DNA of 64,000 nucleotides from Streptomyces muensis. Lineage in GTDB: Bacteria > Actinomycetota > Actinomycetes > Streptomycetales > Streptomycetaceae. A model generated the notes under the pieces. That model was given only the letters and a program-made list of their open reading frames with translations. It was not told the origin of the DNA and did no database searches. Location of the stretch: assembly GCF_021474425.1 (NCBI RefSeq), contig NZ_JAKEIP010000021.1, positions 1 to 64,000 on the forward strand, read 5' to 3'. A program made the position numbers and the translations under genes. Positions 19,083 through 28,862 of the stretch are shown one piece after another (within the stretch, counting starts at the first letter, position 1; every line of letters begins with the position of its first letter).

Positions 19083-20059
19083 TGGAACCGGCCGAACTCC
19101 TCGCCGCCTACGAGCAGATGACCGTCATCCGCCGCACCGAGAAGGCCGCCCACGACCTGTTCCTCCAGGGCCTGGTCAAGGGCACCACCCACCTCGCCGC
19201 CGGACACGAGGCCATCGCGGTGGGCGCGAGCGCCGCCCTGCGCCCCGACGACTATGTGTTCGCCACCTATAGGGGCCACCACCATGCGATGGCGCGCGGC
19301 GCCACACCCGAGGAGTGCCTCGCCGAACTCATGAGCCGGGCCACGGGGTTGTGCGGGGCCAAGGGCGGCTCCATGCACCTGACCAAGGCGGCCACCGGCA
19401 TGCTCGGCTCCTACGCCATCGTCGGCGCCCACCTCCCGATGGCGGCCGGCGCCGCCTGGTCGGCCAGGCTGCGCGGCACCGACCAGATCGCCGTCGCCTT
19501 CTTCGGGGACGGCGCCACCAACATCGGCGCCTTCCACGAGGCCCTCAACCTGGCCGCCGTATGGAAGCTGCCGGTGCTGTTCGTCTGTGAGAACAACCTG
19601 TACATGGAGTACACGCCGATCGCCGACGTAACGGCCGTGGCCCGCCCTGCCGCGGACCGGGCACCGGCGTACGGCGTCCCGGGCGAGGTGGTGGACGGCA
19701 ACGACGTCGTCGCCGTGCAGGACGTGGTGGCCCGGCTCGCGGGGCGGGCCCGGGCGGGAGACGGGCCCGCGCTGCTGGAGGCGCGGACGTACCGGCACTT
19801 CGGGCACAGCCGAGCCGACCCGGCCACCTATCGTCCGGCCGAGGAGGTCGAACGCTGGCTGAAGCACGACCCGTTGGATCTGGCGCGGGGGCGGCTCATC
19901 GAGATCGGGGTGCCCGAGGCGGTGGTCGCCGAGGCGGACGAGCGGGCGACTTCCCTCGTGGCGAAGGCCGTCGATGCGGCGAAGGCGGGACCCGCGCCCG
20001 ATCCGCGCGAGGCGCTGACCGACGTATGGGCGGACGGGGGTGCGGCGTGGCGGACGTGA
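19082..20059 (+). CDS. Thiamine-diphosphate-dependent dehydrogenase E1 component, alpha subunit
   Basis: This 325-residue protein is like the alpha subunits of acetoin, pyruvate and branched-chain keto-acid dehydrogenases. The TPP motif runs from GDGATNIG to CENN (about 139-178), and phosphorylation-loop-like YRHFGHSRADPATYR is present. It decarboxylates a 2-oxo acid or cleaves acetoin, passing the acyl group to a lipoyl E2. The ATG at 19082 overlaps the previous stop (TGATG). The beta subunit follows at once, but no E2 or E3 gene is in the operon, so the acceptor must come from elsewhere. Confidence 0.92.
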   Translation: MEPAELLAAYEQMTVIRRTEKAAHDLFLQGLVKGTTHLAAGHEAIAVGASAALRPDDYVFATYRGHHHAMARGATPEECLAELMSRATGLCGAKGGSMHLTKAATGMLGSYAIVGAHLPMAAGAAWSARLRGTDQIAVAFFGDGATNIGAFHEALNLAAVWKLPVLFVCENNLYMEYTPIADVTAVARPAADRAPAYGVPGEVVDGNDVVAVQDVVARLAGRARAGDGPALLEARTYRHFGHSRADPATYRPAEEVERWLKHDPLDLARGRLIEIGVPEAVVAEADERATSLVAKAVDAAKAGPAPDPREALTDVWADGGAAWRT

Positions 20060-21027
20060 TCAGCTACCGGGAGGCCGTCGCCGAGGGCATCGCGCGGGAG
20101 ATGCGGCGCGATCCGTCCGTGGTGTGCCTGGGCGAGGACATCGGTGAGGCCGGCGGGGTGTTCAAGACGACCGTCGGGCTGTTCAAGGAGTTCGGGCCCG
20201 AGCGGGTGTGGGACACGCCGATCTCCGAACAGGCCATCGTGGGGGCCGCCATGGGCGCGGCGATGACCGGGATGCGGCCGGTCGCCGAGATCATGTTCTC
20301 CGACTTCCTGGCCTGCTGCTGGGACTACCTCGCCAACGAGATCCCCAAGGTGCGGTACATGACGGGCGGTCAGGTCACCGTCCCGCTCGTCGTGCGCACC
20401 GCCAACGGCGGCGGGCTCGGCTTCGGCGCCCAGCACTCGCAGGCCACCGAGAACTGGGCGCTGACCGTGCCCGGCCTGAAGATCGCCGCACCCGCGACCC
20501 CCGCCGACGTGATCGGCATGATGGCGGCCGCGATCCGCAGCGACGACCCGGTCGTCTTCTTCGAGCACAAGGGGCTGCTCGCCACCAAGGGCGCGCCCCC
20601 GCCCCCGGACCACGTCGTCGAGCTGGGCCGCGCCGCCGTCGTCCGCGAGGGCACCGACGTCACCCTCGTCGCGCTCGCCTCGATGGTGCCGGTCGCGCTG
20701 AAGGCCGCCGAGCTGCTGGCCGGCGAGGGCGTCGACGCCGAGGTCGTCGACCTGCGCTGTCTGGTGCCGCTCGACATGAGCACCGTGCTCGCCTCGCTCG
20801 GGCGGACCTCGCGGCTCGTCACCGTCGAGGAGAACCCGTACCAGGGCGGCTGGGGCGCGACGCTCGTCTCCGTCGTCGCCGACGAAGGGTTCGCCCTGCT
20901 GGACGCACCGGTCAGGCGGGTGGCGGGGGAGTGCGTCCCGCTGCCGTTCGCCGACGCCCTCGAAGAGGAGGTCATCCCCACCGTCGACAAGGTCGTGGCA
21001 GCCGTACGCGGGCTCGCCGCCTACTGA
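20047..21027 (+). CDS. Thiamine-diphosphate-dependent dehydrogenase E1 component, beta subunit
   Basis: This 326-residue beta subunit has the transketolase pyrimidine domain (about 5-175) containing GEDIGEAGGVFKTTVGLFKEFG and DTPISEQAIVGAAMGAAMTGMRPVAEIMF, then the C-terminal domain (about 195-320) with DLRCLVPLD and RLVTVEENP. It pairs with the alpha subunit. The GTG at 20047 lies 13 bases inside the end of the alpha gene and gives the usual length. The substrate is not decided by sequence; acetoin dehydrogenase (AcoAB) is the nearest resemblance. Confidence 0.92.
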   Translation: MADVISYREAVAEGIAREMRRDPSVVCLGEDIGEAGGVFKTTVGLFKEFGPERVWDTPISEQAIVGAAMGAAMTGMRPVAEIMFSDFLACCWDYLANEIPKVRYMTGGQVTVPLVVRTANGGGLGFGAQHSQATENWALTVPGLKIAAPATPADVIGMMAAAIRSDDPVVFFEHKGLLATKGAPPPPDHVVELGRAAVVREGTDVTLVALASMVPVALKAAELLAGEGVDAEVVDLRCLVPLDMSTVLASLGRTSRLVTVEENPYQGGWGATLVSVVADEGFALLDAPVRRVAGECVPLPFADALEEEVIPTVDKVVAAVRGLAAY

Positions 21028-21049
21028 ACACCCCATGGGAGGAAGAACG

Positions 21050-22402
21050 ATGCCCCATCGGATACTCCTGCGCGCAGGACACGTGCTGTCGATGGACCCC
21101 GACATCGGGGACCTCCCGCAAGGGGACGTCCTCATCGAGGACGGGAAGATCACCGCGGTCCGGCCGGAGATCAGCGCCGACGCCGAAGTGCTCGACATGA
21201 CCGGCCGGATCGTGATCCCAGGCTTCGTCGACACCCACCGCCACACCTGGGAGGCGCCGATCCGGAACGTCGCCCCCGACGCGACCCTGGACGACTACTT
21301 CGTCGACATCCTCGACACCTTCGCCCCGCTCTACACCCCCGAGGACGTGTACGCGGGCAACCTCGCGGGATCCCTGGAGTGCCTGAACGCCGGCATCACG
21401 ACCCTCGTCGACTGGTCGCACATCAACAACACGCCCGCCCACCCGGACGCCGCGATCCAGGGGCTCACGGAGTCCGGCATCCGCGCCCAGTACGCGTACG
21501 GCAGCGCCAACACCTCCTTGGCCGACTACTGGTTCGAGAGCAAGATCGCGGTCCCCGGCGACGACGTACGGCGGATCCGCAGCACCTACTTCTCCTCCGA
21601 CGACGGCCTGCTGACCATGGCCCTGGCCACCCGCGGCCCCGGCTTCTGCACCGACGACGTCGTCACCGCCGAGTGGGCCCTCGCCCGTGACCTGGACATC
21701 CCGATCACCGTGCACGTCGCGATGGGCCGCCTCGCGGGCCGCTTCGGCATGGTCAAGCAGCTCCATGGCCTGGGACTCCTCGGCCCCGACACCACCTATG
21801 TGCACTGCTGCTACTTCCACGAGGACGAGTGGCAGATGGTCGCGGACAGCGGCGGTACGGTCTCGATCGCCCCGCAGGTCGAGCTGCAGATGGGGCACGG
21901 CTGGCCGCCCGTGATGAAGGCCATCGAGTACGGGCTGCGGCCCTCGCTCAGCATCGACGTCGTCACCAGCGTGCCCGGCGACATGTTCACCCAGATCCGC
22001 GCGGCCTTCGGCGCCGAACGCGCCCGCGTCAACGCCGACTGCTGGAAGGCCAACCTGCCGGTCCCCGAAACGATGTTGACGGCACGTCAGATGCTGGAGA
22101 TCGCCACCCGCAACGGCGCCCACGTCGCCGGCCTGGAGGACCGCACCGGCTCCCTCACCCCCGGCAAACGCGCCGACGTCGTGGCGATCGACGCCACCGC
22201 GCCGAACGTCGCCCCCGTGCACGACGCGGCAGCCGCCGTGACCCTGTCGGCGGACGTCTCCAACGTCGACACCGTCATCGTCGACGGCGTCGTCCGCAAG
22301 CGCGACGGCAGGCTCCTGGCCGACCTCGACCGGGCCCGGCGCCTGGTCCAGGAGTCCCGCGACCGGCTGCTGGCCGCGAAGGAGGCGAGGAGCGCCGCAT
22401 GA
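21050..22402 (+). CDS. Amidohydrolase/deaminase of the chlorohydrolase (TrzN/AtzA-like) family
   Basis: This 450-residue metal-dependent hydrolase of the cytosine-deaminase-like group has the HxH pair H63/H65 in GFVDTHRHTWEAP, further possible ligands in TVHVAMG and HCCYFHEDEW, and the aspartate in SLSIDVVTSVPGD. A composite beta domain is formed by the two ends, including LTPGKRADVVAID. GGGAGGA at 21037-21043 supports the ATG at 21050. It probably removes an amino or similar group from a heterocycle or guanidine compound. The ATGA overlap with the next gene shows coupling. Confidence 0.9.
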   Translation: MPHRILLRAGHVLSMDPDIGDLPQGDVLIEDGKITAVRPEISADAEVLDMTGRIVIPGFVDTHRHTWEAPIRNVAPDATLDDYFVDILDTFAPLYTPEDVYAGNLAGSLECLNAGITTLVDWSHINNTPAHPDAAIQGLTESGIRAQYAYGSANTSLADYWFESKIAVPGDDVRRIRSTYFSSDDGLLTMALATRGPGFCTDDVVTAEWALARDLDIPITVHVAMGRLAGRFGMVKQLHGLGLLGPDTTYVHCCYFHEDEWQMVADSGGTVSIAPQVELQMGHGWPPVMKAIEYGLRPSLSIDVVTSVPGDMFTQIRAAFGAERARVNADCWKANLPVPETMLTARQMLEIATRNGAHVAGLEDRTGSLTPGKRADVVAIDATAPNVAPVHDAAAAVTLSADVSNVDTVIVDGVVRKRDGRLLADLDRARRLVQESRDRLLAAKEARSAA

Positions 22403-23274
22403 CCCGACACCTGGTGCGCCGCGCCGCCGAACTCACCCAGCAGCCGTACGACGAACACGGCTATCGGCGACGGGAGTTGGTCGGCGAGGGCGACGGCAGC
22501 GTGCACACCGGCTTCGGCCTGTGCGGGATACGGCCCGACGGCCGGGTCGCCGCCCATGTGCACTCGTACGAGGAGAGCTTCCATGTGCTCTACGGGGCCG
22601 TGATCCTCGATGTGCCCGAGGCGTCGTACCTCCTCGAAGAGGGCGACTACGGCCTCCTCCCGACCGGCGTCCCGCACGCCTGGCGGGGCGCCGGTGACGT
22701 CGCCGGACGCTGGGCCGACATGCTCGCTCCCGTGCCGCGGGCCCGCTACGGGTACGACACCCAGCCGGTGCCCGCACTGCCCGCACGCGACCCCGTCCGC
22801 ATCGATGTCCGCGACCCGCGCACCCGGTCCTTCGGCCACTTCGAGCCCGTGCAGATGGACCCCGGCAAGCAGTCGCAGGACCTGCTCGCGGTGTCGGCGA
22901 GCATGCGCACCGCGCTGCTCGTGTACAGCGGGATCACCGTGAAGATGATGGTCGACAGCGACCTCGGCGCGGTCGCCTCGACGATGTTCATGGTGCAGTA
23001 CGCGCCCGACGGTGTCGCGGGCACCCACGACCACCCCTTCGAGGAGACGTACCTGTTCCTCGAAGGGGAGGCGGACGCGGTGTTCGACGGCGAACGGTAC
23101 CGGCTGGGGCCCGGCGACTGCGCCTGGGCGGGCGCCGGCTGCGTGCACGGCTTCGCCAACGCCGGGCAGGGGCCGTTGCGTTGGCTGGAAACACAGGCGC
23201 CGCAGCCGCCGCCGCGCCACTCCTACCGGTTCACACGGGACTGGGAGTACTTGAGGGAGGCCCTGGAGTCATGA
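22399..23274 (+). CDS. Bicupin protein (ureidoglycine-aminohydrolase-like fold)
   Basis: This 291-residue protein is made of two cupin domains. The first (about 45-120) contains HVHSYEESFHVLYGAVILD and EEGDYGLLPTGVPHAW; the second (about 195-270) contains GTHDHPFEETYLFLEGEADAVFDGERYRLGPGDCAWAGAGCVHGF. The second keeps an HxH...E...H metal set. Length and layout resemble AllE, which releases ammonia from ureidoglycine, but the allantoin pathway is not here. It overlaps both neighbours by four bases (ATGA), so it belongs to the same pathway. Confidence 0.85.
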   Translation: MTRHLVRRAAELTQQPYDEHGYRRRELVGEGDGSVHTGFGLCGIRPDGRVAAHVHSYEESFHVLYGAVILDVPEASYLLEEGDYGLLPTGVPHAWRGAGDVAGRWADMLAPVPRARYGYDTQPVPALPARDPVRIDVRDPRTRSFGHFEPVQMDPGKQSQDLLAVSASMRTALLVYSGITVKMMVDSDLGAVASTMFMVQYAPDGVAGTHDHPFEETYLFLEGEADAVFDGERYRLGPGDCAWAGAGCVHGFANAGQGPLRWLETQAPQPPPRHSYRFTRDWEYLREALES

Positions 23275-23960
23275 GCAGCGTCCTCGTGGTGGGCGGCACG
23301 TCCGGGATCGGGCTGGAGTTTGCCAGGATGCGGGCCGGACGCGGCGACGAGGTCGTCCTGACCGGCCGCGACGCCGGGCGCGCCGACACCGTCGCCAAGG
23401 AGATCGGCGCCCGCGGACTCGCCCTCGACCTCGGCCGGCCGAAGGAGATCGGCGCCGCGCTGGCCGGCGTCGGACCGCTCGACCATCTGGTGATCGCGGG
23501 TGTCTCCCGCGACGACAACAAGGTCACCGAGTACGACATCGACGCCGCCCTGCGACTCGTCACCCTCAAACTCGTCGGCTACACCGAGGTCGTGCACACG
23601 CTCCAGGACCGGCTCCACGCCGACAGCGCGATCGTGCTGTTCGGCGGACAGGCCAAGGAGCGGCCCTACCCGGGCGCGACGACGGTGGCCACGGTCAACG
23701 CGGGCGTCGGCGGCCTGGTGAACACCCTCGCCGTCGAACTCGCCCCGATCCGGGTGAACGCCGTCCACCCGGGCGTCGTCGGCGACAGCCCCTACTGGCA
23801 GACCAAGCCGGAGAAGGTGCTCGCCACCCTGCGCACCGAGACCCCCACCGGACGGCTCGCCACCATGGCCGACGTGGTCGACGCCGTGGACTTCCTGCTG
23901 CGCAACGGGTCGGTCAACGCGGTCGAACTGAGCGTGGACGGAGGGTGGCTGCTCGGCTGA
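23271..23960 (+). CDS. Short-chain dehydrogenase/reductase
   Basis: This 229-residue Rossmann-fold SDR has the cofactor loop GGTSGIG (about 7-13) and TGRDAGRAD. The usual catalytic YxxxK is replaced in the matching region by YPGATTVATVNAGVGGL, so tyrosine and lysine are not in the standard spacing and catalysis is uncertain. The ATGA overlap with the bicupin gene makes it the last gene of the coupled operon. It ends about 70 bases before the convergent methyltransferase gene. Confidence 0.85.
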   Translation: MSSVLVVGGTSGIGLEFARMRAGRGDEVVLTGRDAGRADTVAKEIGARGLALDLGRPKEIGAALAGVGPLDHLVIAGVSRDDNKVTEYDIDAALRLVTLKLVGYTEVVHTLQDRLHADSAIVLFGGQAKERPYPGATTVATVNAGVGGLVNTLAVELAPIRVNAVHPGVVGDSPYWQTKPEKVLATLRTETPTGRLATMADVVDAVDFLLRNGSVNAVELSVDGGWLLG

Positions 23961-23992
23961 GCCGGGGCTTGGCGGAGGCCTTCGTCCAGGAG

Positions 23993-24031
23993 CGATCCAG
24001 GACTCGGTTCATCGATCCAGGACTCGGTTCA
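23993..24031. repeat. 20-bp tandem duplication at a gene end
   Basis: CGATCCAGGACTCGGTTCA occurs at 23993-24011 and again at 24013-24031, separated by one T. The second copy contains the stop codon of the methyltransferase gene, so the first copy is an untranslated duplicate of that gene end. Confidence 0.9.
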
Positions 24032-24838
24032 GGGCTTGATCCCCACCGCGCCGTACAGCGACACGGGCGAGCCCTCGTTCCCGCCGCCCTCCTCCGCCGA
24101 GGGCCGCCAGTCCGACAGGGAGACGATCCCCGGTTCCAGCAGGTCGAGTCCCTGGAAGAGGCGGCCCACTTCGGCGTGTGATCGGGCCACCAGGGTCACG
24201 CCGCTCGCGGTGTAGGCCTCGATGCCCTTGCGGACGTTCTCCGGATCGAAGTCCGCCGTCATCGCCGACAGCACCAGACAGCTGCCCGGCGCCAGCGCGC
24301 CGACCAGCGTGTCCACCAGCCGGTGGGCGCCGTCGTCGTCAGCGATGAAGTGCAGCAGCGCGATCAGGGACAGGGCGACCGGGCGGTCGAAGTCCAGGAC
24401 GGACGCGGCCTGTTCGAGGATGCGCTCCGGTTCCCGCGCGTCGGCCTGCACGTACTCGGTCACGCCCTGCGGGGTGCCGCGCAGCAGGGCCGCCGCGTGC
24501 GCGAGGACGATCGGGTCGTTGTCGACGTACACCACCCGGGCGTCCGGGACGACGGACTGGGCGATCTGGTGGAGGTTCGGCTCGGTCGGGATGCCGGAGC
24601 CGATGTCGAGGAACTGCCGGATCCCCGTCTCCCGGACGACGGCCCGGGTGGCCCGCTCCATGAACCGGCGGTTGGCCCGCGCATGCCGGGGAGCGTCGCC
24701 CTGGAGCGCGGCGATCCGCCGTCCGAGCTCCTCGTCGACCGGGTAGTTGTCCTTGCCGCCGAGGAACCAGTCGTAGACCCGGGCCGGATGCGGCCTGCTC
24801 GTGTCGATACGCGATACGGCCGGCTCGGTCCCGGTCAC
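24029..24838 (-). CDS. SAM-dependent methyltransferase-like protein (DUF574 family), second copy
   Basis: This 269-residue paralogue of the protein at 12797-13606 has the same plan: PARVYDWFLGGKDNYPVDEEL, FLDIGSGIPTEPNLHQIAQS, DNDPIVLAHAAALL and the C-terminal DLLEPGIVSLSDWRP. Substrate and role are unknown for the family. The two copies differ enough to be old paralogues. Its stop codon lies in a 20-bp tandem duplication. Confidence 0.9.
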   Translation of the reverse strand: MTGTEPAVSRIDTSRPHPARVYDWFLGGKDNYPVDEELGRRIAALQGDAPRHARANRRFMERATRAVVRETGIRQFLDIGSGIPTEPNLHQIAQSVVPDARVVYVDNDPIVLAHAAALLRGTPQGVTEYVQADAREPERILEQAASVLDFDRPVALSLIALLHFIADDDGAHRLVDTLVGALAPGSCLVLSAMTADFDPENVRKGIEAYTASGVTLVARSHAEVGRLFQGLDLLEPGIVSLSDWRPSAEEGGGNEGSPVSLYGAVGIKP

Positions 24839-24886
24839 CTGGCTCTCCTCTGCTCGACGACGCCGTGTTCGAGCAGTCTTTCACGA

Positions 24887-25534
24887 TCATGCTGCCCGGC
24901 GGAGACTGTCTTCGGCCACCTCCTTGTCGAGCGCGGCCCGCACCAACGCGGCAGCCAGCACGGCCGGTTCGGTGTCTTTGGCCAGGTCGGTCAGCCGGTC
25001 GGGATCCTTCGGCAGGCCGAGCCGCTGTGCGCCCGAGAGCGCCTTGTCGTCGAGGTAGGGCGCCACCTCCGGCCAGACCCGCTGGGCCTCGCGCAGGAAG
25101 ATGTCGACGCCGGCCGGGCCCAGGCCGGGGAACTCCTGGAGCAGACGGCGCAGTTCGGCGACGTCGCCGTCCGCCTCGTCCCGCAGGCGGCGCAGATCGC
25201 CGCCCCAGCGGTCGGTCAACAGCTCGGCGGCGTCGCCGAGTTGGGTCGCCGTACGCTCGTCGTAGCGCCGGTAGCCGCCCCGGCCCAGCGCGTCCACCCG
25301 CTCCTGCCAGTCGGCGTCGGCCATCCGGCGCGGGTCGCGCAGGCCGGCGTCGTACAGGGCCCGGGTGCTGTCGACGGCGACCGAGCCGCGGATCCGGGCG
25401 CTGAGCAGATGTGCCAGCACCAGCAGCCGATACAGCGGCTGCGGGGTGTCCTTCAGCTTGATGCCCGCCTCCTCGGCGAAGGTCTGGCCGTGCGCCCGGA
25501 CGAGTTCCCGTACGACGCGCCTGTCGTCGCTCAC
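24887..25534 (-). CDS. HhH-GPD (endonuclease III-like) protein
   Basis: This 215-residue protein resembles the endonuclease III/HhH-GPD superfamily, with a helix-hairpin-helix LLQEFPGLGPAGVDIFLREAQ (about 132-152) followed by WPEVAPYLDDKAL. The catalytic lysine/aspartate set of true glycosylases is not obvious and there is no iron-sulfur cysteine cluster. It may bind DNA without cutting. The GTG at 25534 overlaps the stop of the DUF3140 gene upstream, so the two are coupled. Confidence 0.8.
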   Translation of the reverse strand: MSDDRRVVRELVRAHGQTFAEEAGIKLKDTPQPLYRLLVLAHLLSARIRGSVAVDSTRALYDAGLRDPRRMADADWQERVDALGRGGYRRYDERTATQLGDAAELLTDRWGGDLRRLRDEADGDVAELRRLLQEFPGLGPAGVDIFLREAQRVWPEVAPYLDDKALSGAQRLGLPKDPDRLTDLAKDTEPAVLAAALVRAALDKEVAEDSLRRAA

Positions 25535-25863
25535 GGCTTCAGCGGGTCGTGGCCGATGGTCATCAGCTGATGCCGCCGACGCGTCTGTTCGGGTTCGGGC
25601 TCGTTCTCGAGGTCGGCCTCCTCGCTGACGGTGTCCACGACGTCGTACATCACCTGGATGTCGTCCTCGGTGAGGTCCGTGCGCCGCTTCTGGAGGATCG
25701 CGAGGACGTGCTGCCCGGTCGGTGTGCCGGCCTGGTCCGGCAGCGGTTCGGTCTCCTCGTCCGCGTCACTGACCCGCAGCCACGCGGCCAGCTCCTGCGA
25801 GGTCATGTTCACCACGCGGTGGAAGTCCTGCCACAGCGTGTCGAGTTCGAGGGCGTCGGTCAT
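25531..25863 (-). CDS. DUF3140 protein
   Basis: This 110-residue acidic protein contains LWQDFHRVVNMTSQELAAWL, a GQHVLAILQKRRTDLTEDDIQVMYDVVDTV core and a GHDPLKP tail, matching the DUF3140 family of unknown function found in actinobacteria. It begins with the ATG at 25863 behind a GAGGGAC site. The last bases overlap the start of the HhH gene. Its neighbours (Dps, HhH) suggest a stress or DNA-protection context, which is inference. Confidence 0.85.
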   Translation of the reverse strand: MTDALELDTLWQDFHRVVNMTSQELAAWLRVSDADEETEPLPDQAGTPTGQHVLAILQKRRTDLTEDDIQVMYDVVDTVSEEADLENEPEPEQTRRRHQLMTIGHDPLKP

Positions 25864-25937
25864 GGTGTCCCTCCTTTTGGCGGGTGCGTCGAGTGCGTCG
25901 AGTGTGGTGGGTGCGGCGCGTGTGACGAGTGCGGCTG

Positions 25938-25998
25938 TGCGCGTACGGCGTACGGCTCGTCCCGTACGGCTCTCCCGTACGACTCCTCCGTACGGCCG
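25938..25998. repeat. Cluster of CGTACG repeats
   Basis: The gap between dps and the DUF3140 gene contains five close copies of CGTACG (a palindrome) within about 60 bases, three of them in the form CCGTACG spaced 13-15 bases apart. They could be regulator half-sites or simple repeat expansion. Confidence 0.6.
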
Positions 25999-26000
25999 CG

Positions 26001-26483
26001 TCACTCGTCGCGCGGCCAGTTCTCGGCGTCGAACATCCAGCGCTGCTTCTCCAGCTCGCTCGTGACGGAGATCAGGAGGTCCTGCGTCACCGGATCCGGC
26101 TCGGCCGTGGCGTCGATGCGTACGCGCAGCCGCTCTATGGCCGACGCGAGGGCGTCCACCACCAACTGGACGACCTCGGTGTCGCGCAGCCAGCCCTCCT
26201 TGGGGCCGGGCAGTGTGTAGGCCGCGGCGACGGTCTCCGGCCGGCCGTCGGGCGGCAGTCCGAGGGCCGCGGAGCGTTCGGCGACCGTGTCGGCGTAGGA
26301 GCGGGCCACGGAGACCACGTCGTCGAGTTGCAGATGGATCGAGCGGAAGCGCGGGCCCACGATGTTCCAGTGCGCCTGCTTCCCGATCAGCGACAGTCCG
26401 AGGAGATCGACGAGCGTGCTCTGCAGGGCCTCCCCGGCGACCCGGCGGGCCGGCTCGGGCAGCGTGCTCTTGACGACAGTCAT
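26001..26483 (-). CDS. dps: Dps-family ferritin-like DNA protection protein
   Basis: This 160-residue Dps protein is a four-helix ferritin-like subunit that forms dodecamers, stores iron and shields DNA. The ferroxidase ligands H38, H50 and D54 lie in GKQAHWNIVGPRFRSIHLQLDD. The basic N-terminal tail found in some DNA-binding Dps is short here. A strong GGAGGAG site precedes the ATG at 26483. A 7-bp inverted repeat (26516-26522 with 26537-26543) lies in its leader region. Stress control is likely but no sigma-specific promoter stands out. Confidence 0.93.
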   Translation of the reverse strand: MTVVKSTLPEPARRVAGEALQSTLVDLLGLSLIGKQAHWNIVGPRFRSIHLQLDDVVSVARSYADTVAERSAALGLPPDGRPETVAAAYTLPGPKEGWLRDTEVVQLVVDALASAIERLRVRIDATAEPDPVTQDLLISVTSELEKQRWMFDAENWPRDE

Positions 26484-26621
26484 ACCGGGCTCCTCCTTCT
26501 GGTCCTTCTGGCTTGCCGGCCCTTCTGGCCTGGTCAGGGCCGGTGAGGAGTGGCGCGGCTCCGCGACCACCCCATGCCGGCGCGGGTGCCCCGGGGCGAA
26601 CCGACGCAAACGCGTCGCGTC

Positions 26622-27440
26622 TCAGTGCGCGAGCACGTCGTCCAGGAAGTGGACGAGGTCGGCGAAGACGTCCGCCTTGTTCGTCTCGTTGAAGACCTCG
26701 TGCCGGGCTCCCGGGTAGATCCGCTCGGTCGTCTCGTCCGCGCGCAGCTCCTCGATGCCGACGCGGCTGCCGGGGAGCGGGACGAGGCGGTCGTCGTCGC
26801 CGTGCAGCCACAGCAGCGGCAGCGGCCCGATGCCGCCGTCCTTGGACTCGGCGGACACGGTGTCCAGCATCCGGGCGAAGGCCTCCACGGTCGGCCGTTT
26901 CATCGGCCCGTGCCAGACCAGCGGATCCGCCGTGTACGCCGCACCCACCCCGGGGTCACGGGAGAGCGAGGCCGGGCTGATCGGCGTGTCGGGGATCTCG
27001 TCGAGGGCGAGCAGCCGCCGGGGCAGCTCCCAGTCGCCGATCACCGGGCCGGACAGGACCAGGGCGGCGAGCCCCGCGCCGCGGAGCTGGGCGTAGCGGG
27101 CCGCGATCAGGCCGCCCATGGAGTGCCCGATCATGACGACCGGCAGGTCGGGATACGCGGACCGGGCCAGTCCGACGGCCGTGTGGACATCGGCGACCAC
27201 GTCATCGAAGTCCTCGATCACCACGCGCTCGCCCGCCGACCTGCCATGTCCGACGTGATCGGGTCCGAACACGGCCGCCCCGTGCGCGACCAGGACCTCC
27301 GCCACCTCGGCGTACCGGCCGACATGCTCGCCGTAGCCGTGCACCACGAATGCCAGGCAGCGGGCCCGAGGGTTGGGCCACTCGCGTACGACGATCGTTC
27401 CCCGGTGTCCCTCGATGGCGTGCTCGCGCGCGTCGGCCAT
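26622..27440 (-). CDS. Alpha/beta hydrolase (monoacylglycerol lipase-like)
   Basis: This 272-residue serine hydrolase has oxyanion motif VVHGYGEHVGRY, nucleophile elbow GHSMGG (about 106-111), aspartate in WLHGDDDRLVP and histidine in YPGARHEVFNE, the set found in monoacylglycerol lipases. No signal peptide is seen. The ATG at 27440 (MADAREHAIEG) has a GAGGAGC site; 27 extra upstream residues in the open frame look unconserved. It is divergent from the thiolase gene. Confidence 0.92.
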   Translation of the reverse strand: MADAREHAIEGHRGTIVVREWPNPRARCLAFVVHGYGEHVGRYAEVAEVLVAHGAAVFGPDHVGHGRSAGERVVIEDFDDVVADVHTAVGLARSAYPDLPVVMIGHSMGGLIAARYAQLRGAGLAALVLSGPVIGDWELPRRLLALDEIPDTPISPASLSRDPGVGAAYTADPLVWHGPMKRPTVEAFARMLDTVSAESKDGGIGPLPLLWLHGDDDRLVPLPGSRVGIEELRADETTERIYPGARHEVFNETNKADVFADLVHFLDDVLAH

Positions 27441-27510
27441 GTGCTCCTCGTTCCCTCCGGCTGCGGTGGTGAAGGTTCCCGGGGATCTTCCCAGGGTGCG
27501 GCGGGTCGGT

Positions 27511-27516
27511 CTATAG
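27511..27516 (+). promoter_or_regulatory. Candidate -10 box and operator-like repeat upstream of the thiolase gene
   Basis: TATAGT at 27511-27516 is a strong -10 match, with TTCCCA 18 bases before it. Just downstream, ACTAGC-GGT-GCTAAT (27523-27537) is an imperfect inverted repeat of the kind bound by TetR or MarR repressors. No such regulator is adjacent. Confidence 0.45.
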
Positions 27517-27605
27517 TCCAAAACTAGCGGTGCTAATTAATGTGGTGTTGATCAATGCGGTATCGATCCGATGCCGACTCGTACAGCCCGGTCAGGAGTC
27601 CTGTC

Positions 27606-28793
<1,188 letters not shown>

Positions 28794-28862
28794 TGCCGCA
28801 TCAGGCAACGTTTGCCCTGCCTGTACGGTCGGGGCACGGAAGTCAGCGGCCAGCCGGCTCCT

